Shown here: positions 6,525-6,637 of the stretch, piece by piece
Position numbering within the stretch: position 1 is the first letter of the stretch
Layout of the letters: every line of letters starts with the position of its first letter
Assembly (NCBI GenBank): GCA_024278285.1
Contig: JAJRTM010000700.1
Location: forward strand, 1-6,637
From: Planctomycetota bacterium
GTDB taxonomy: Bacteria > Planctomycetota > Planctomycetia > Planctomycetales > Planctomycetaceae
Direction of reading: 5' to 3'
DNA: 6,637 bases
Translations under genes and position numbers: made by a program
Notes under the pieces: model-generated
Databases searched by the model: none
What the model was told of the DNA's origin: nothing
The model's input: only the letters and a program-made list of their open reading frames with translations

Positions 6525-6637
6525 TTCAAAAGTACGTTTTGGGCTGATCGGTTTTGGGGCCTGGGGCAAGCATCATGCCGATGCGATTGCGAAAAACGAA
6601 GGTGCAGAACTTGTCGCCATTTCTGCTCGCAGTGAAG
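6517..6637 (+). CDS. Second Gfo/Idh/MocA family oxidoreductase, N-terminal fragment (3' end outside window)
   Basis: ATG at 6517 lies inside the end of the DUF1080 gene (ATGAGTAA, 8-bp overlap), indicating translational coupling; the frame stays open to the edge, giving 40 complete codons. It begins MSNSKVRFGLIGFGAWGKHH, a first strand and glycine-rich NAD(P)-binding loop (GxGxxG-type GFGAWG) typical of Gfo/Idh/MocA enzymes, followed by the expected helix and second strand (AELVAISAR). The second strand ends SARSE where many NAD-preferring members have Asp, so NADP use is possible. Unlike the gene at 4210 it has no signal peptide and should be cytosolic. It probably acts on the imported product of the two exported enzymes. 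The family is clear; the substrate is not. Confidence 0.85.
   Translation, partial: MSNSKVRFGLIGFGAWGKHHADAIAKNEGAELVAISARSE

Overview
The window looks like a chromosomal segment from a member of the Planctomycetota or a close relative. The basis is a Tat-exported Gfo/Idh/MocA oxidoreductase next to a secreted DUF1080 (3-keto-disaccharide hydrolase fold) protein and a second, cytosolic Gfo/Idh protein. That combination is typical of planctomycete sugar-catabolic loci. The assignment is inference from gene content; there is no rRNA or other phylogenetic marker here.

Left edge (1-305, + strand): the 3' end of an MnmE-like GTPase, stopping without the CxGK tail of true MnmE. It converges on, and overlaps by 36 bp, the end of a minus-strand block. 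Read in its own direction, that block is a ROK-family repressor-like gene (3925 to 2753), a 231-bp gap with a perfect 9-bp inverted repeat, a major facilitator (MFS) transporter (2521 to 1157), and a TauE/SafE permease gene that starts inside the MFS stop codon (ATGA overlap). The TauE/SafE gene is interrupted by one in-frame TGA at 615-617 and continues in the same frame to 270, so it is probably a broken gene, or conceivably a two-piece one.

Centre (3926-4209): an AT-rich divergent promoter region with an 18-bp perfect palindrome (3969-3986) and a plausible sigma-70 type promoter facing right. It separates the ROK/MFS/TauE block from the rightward catabolic block.

Right half (4210-6637, + strand): a Tat-signal Gfo/Idh/MocA oxidoreductase, a 170-bp spacer holding two imperfect REP-like palindromes, a Sec-signal DUF1080 protein, and the first 40 codons of a second Gfo/Idh oxidoreductase overlapping the DUF1080 stop by 8 bp.

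Working model (inference): a glycoside or sugar is oxidised outside the cytoplasm by the Tat-exported dehydrogenase, the keto-sugar is cleaved by the DUF1080 protein, the product enters through the MFS carrier and is processed by the cytosolic Gfo/Idh enzyme, and the ROK protein senses a sugar and controls both blocks. The substrate cannot be read from the sequence. I saw no CRISPR array, tRNA, rRNA, insertion sequence or phage gene.
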